This document shows positions 5,838 to 5,925 of a DNA stretch of 5,925 nucleotides, piece after piece. This DNA is from Candidatus Glassiibacteriota bacterium (GTDB lineage Bacteria > Gemmatimonadota > Glassbacteria > GWA2-58-10). Location: contig JAFGTO010000314.1 of assembly GCA_016934095.1 (NCBI GenBank), positions 1 to 5,925 on the forward strand. Reading direction: 5' to 3'. Each line of letters opens with the position of its first letter. Positions within the stretch are counted from its first letter, which is position 1. The notes under the pieces are model-generated. The model saw nothing but the letters and a program-made list of their open reading frames with translations. It made no database searches and had not been told where the DNA came from. Made by a program: the position numbers and the translations under genes.

Positions 5838-5925
5838 AACCCGAGACCGTATACCTGCAGCTCAGGAGGCCCTGCGAGCCCCTGTTCAGCGACAAGTGCC
5901 TGCTCTGGCTGGCCAGCACTTATGC
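5834..5925 (+). CDS. Start of an unrecognised gene (3' end beyond window)
   Basis: ATG 5834 overlaps the stop of the 72-aa gene (ATGA) and opens a frame that stays open for 30 codons to the window edge. The visible product begins MKPETVYLQLRRPCEPLF and continues SDKCLLWLASTY. It has no signal peptide. Only a weak GGA (5825-5827) precedes it, so translation is probably coupled to the gene before. Too little is present to assign a family. Like the 72-aa protein it begins MKP, which I take as coincidence. Confidence 0.5.
   Translation, partial: MKPETVYLQLRRPCEPLFSDKCLLWLASTY

Overview
The window is GC-rich chromosomal DNA of bacterial type. Genes are tightly packed, with short gaps and ATGA stop/start overlaps. 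No gene fixes the species. The mix of frequent AGG and CGG arginine codons, high GC and the protein styles fits an uncultured Gram-negative lineage (a deltaproteobacterium-like or FCB-type candidate phylum), but this is a weak inference. There are no rRNA, tRNA, CRISPR, transposase or phage signatures.

Left part (1-1014, minus strand): the first 338 codons of a polytopic membrane glycosyltransferase of the GT39/ArnT/PMT type run off the left edge. This reading frame is open to the edge and is overlain on both strands by spurious GC-rich ORFs. It is divided from the rest by a 278-bp, comparatively AT-rich divergent intergenic region (1015-1292). That region holds candidate promoters in both directions, three degenerate copies of a short motif, and a strong hairpin in the presumed leader of the rightward genes.

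Middle part (1293-4790, plus strand): a GT4-type (GT-B fold) glycosyltransferase, a Gfo/Idh/MocA NAD(P)-dependent sugar oxidoreductase resembling the WlbA/WbpB nucleotide-sugar group, and a second, unrelated-looking GT4-type glycosyltransferase. The oxidoreductase and second transferase overlap by ATGA.

Right part (4846-5925, plus strand): a small protein-kinase-fold phosphotransferase of the LPS-kinase/APH style, a 72-residue protein of unknown family, and the first 30 codons of an unrecognised gene. These three are chained by two further ATGA overlaps. A 24-25 nt element with 19 identical bases lies just before both the first GT4 gene and the kinase gene, which may make them starts of two co-controlled transcription units.

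Together the genes look like part of a surface-polysaccharide, LPS or glycoconjugate locus. The oxidoreductase would help make an unusual nucleotide sugar, the two cytoplasmic GT4 enzymes would add sugars to a lipid-linked or nascent glycan, the kinase would phosphorylate a sugar or other partner, and the membrane GT39 enzyme would transfer a sugar from a polyprenyl-phosphate donor outside the inner membrane. The 72-aa protein coupled to the kinase is the least explained part.
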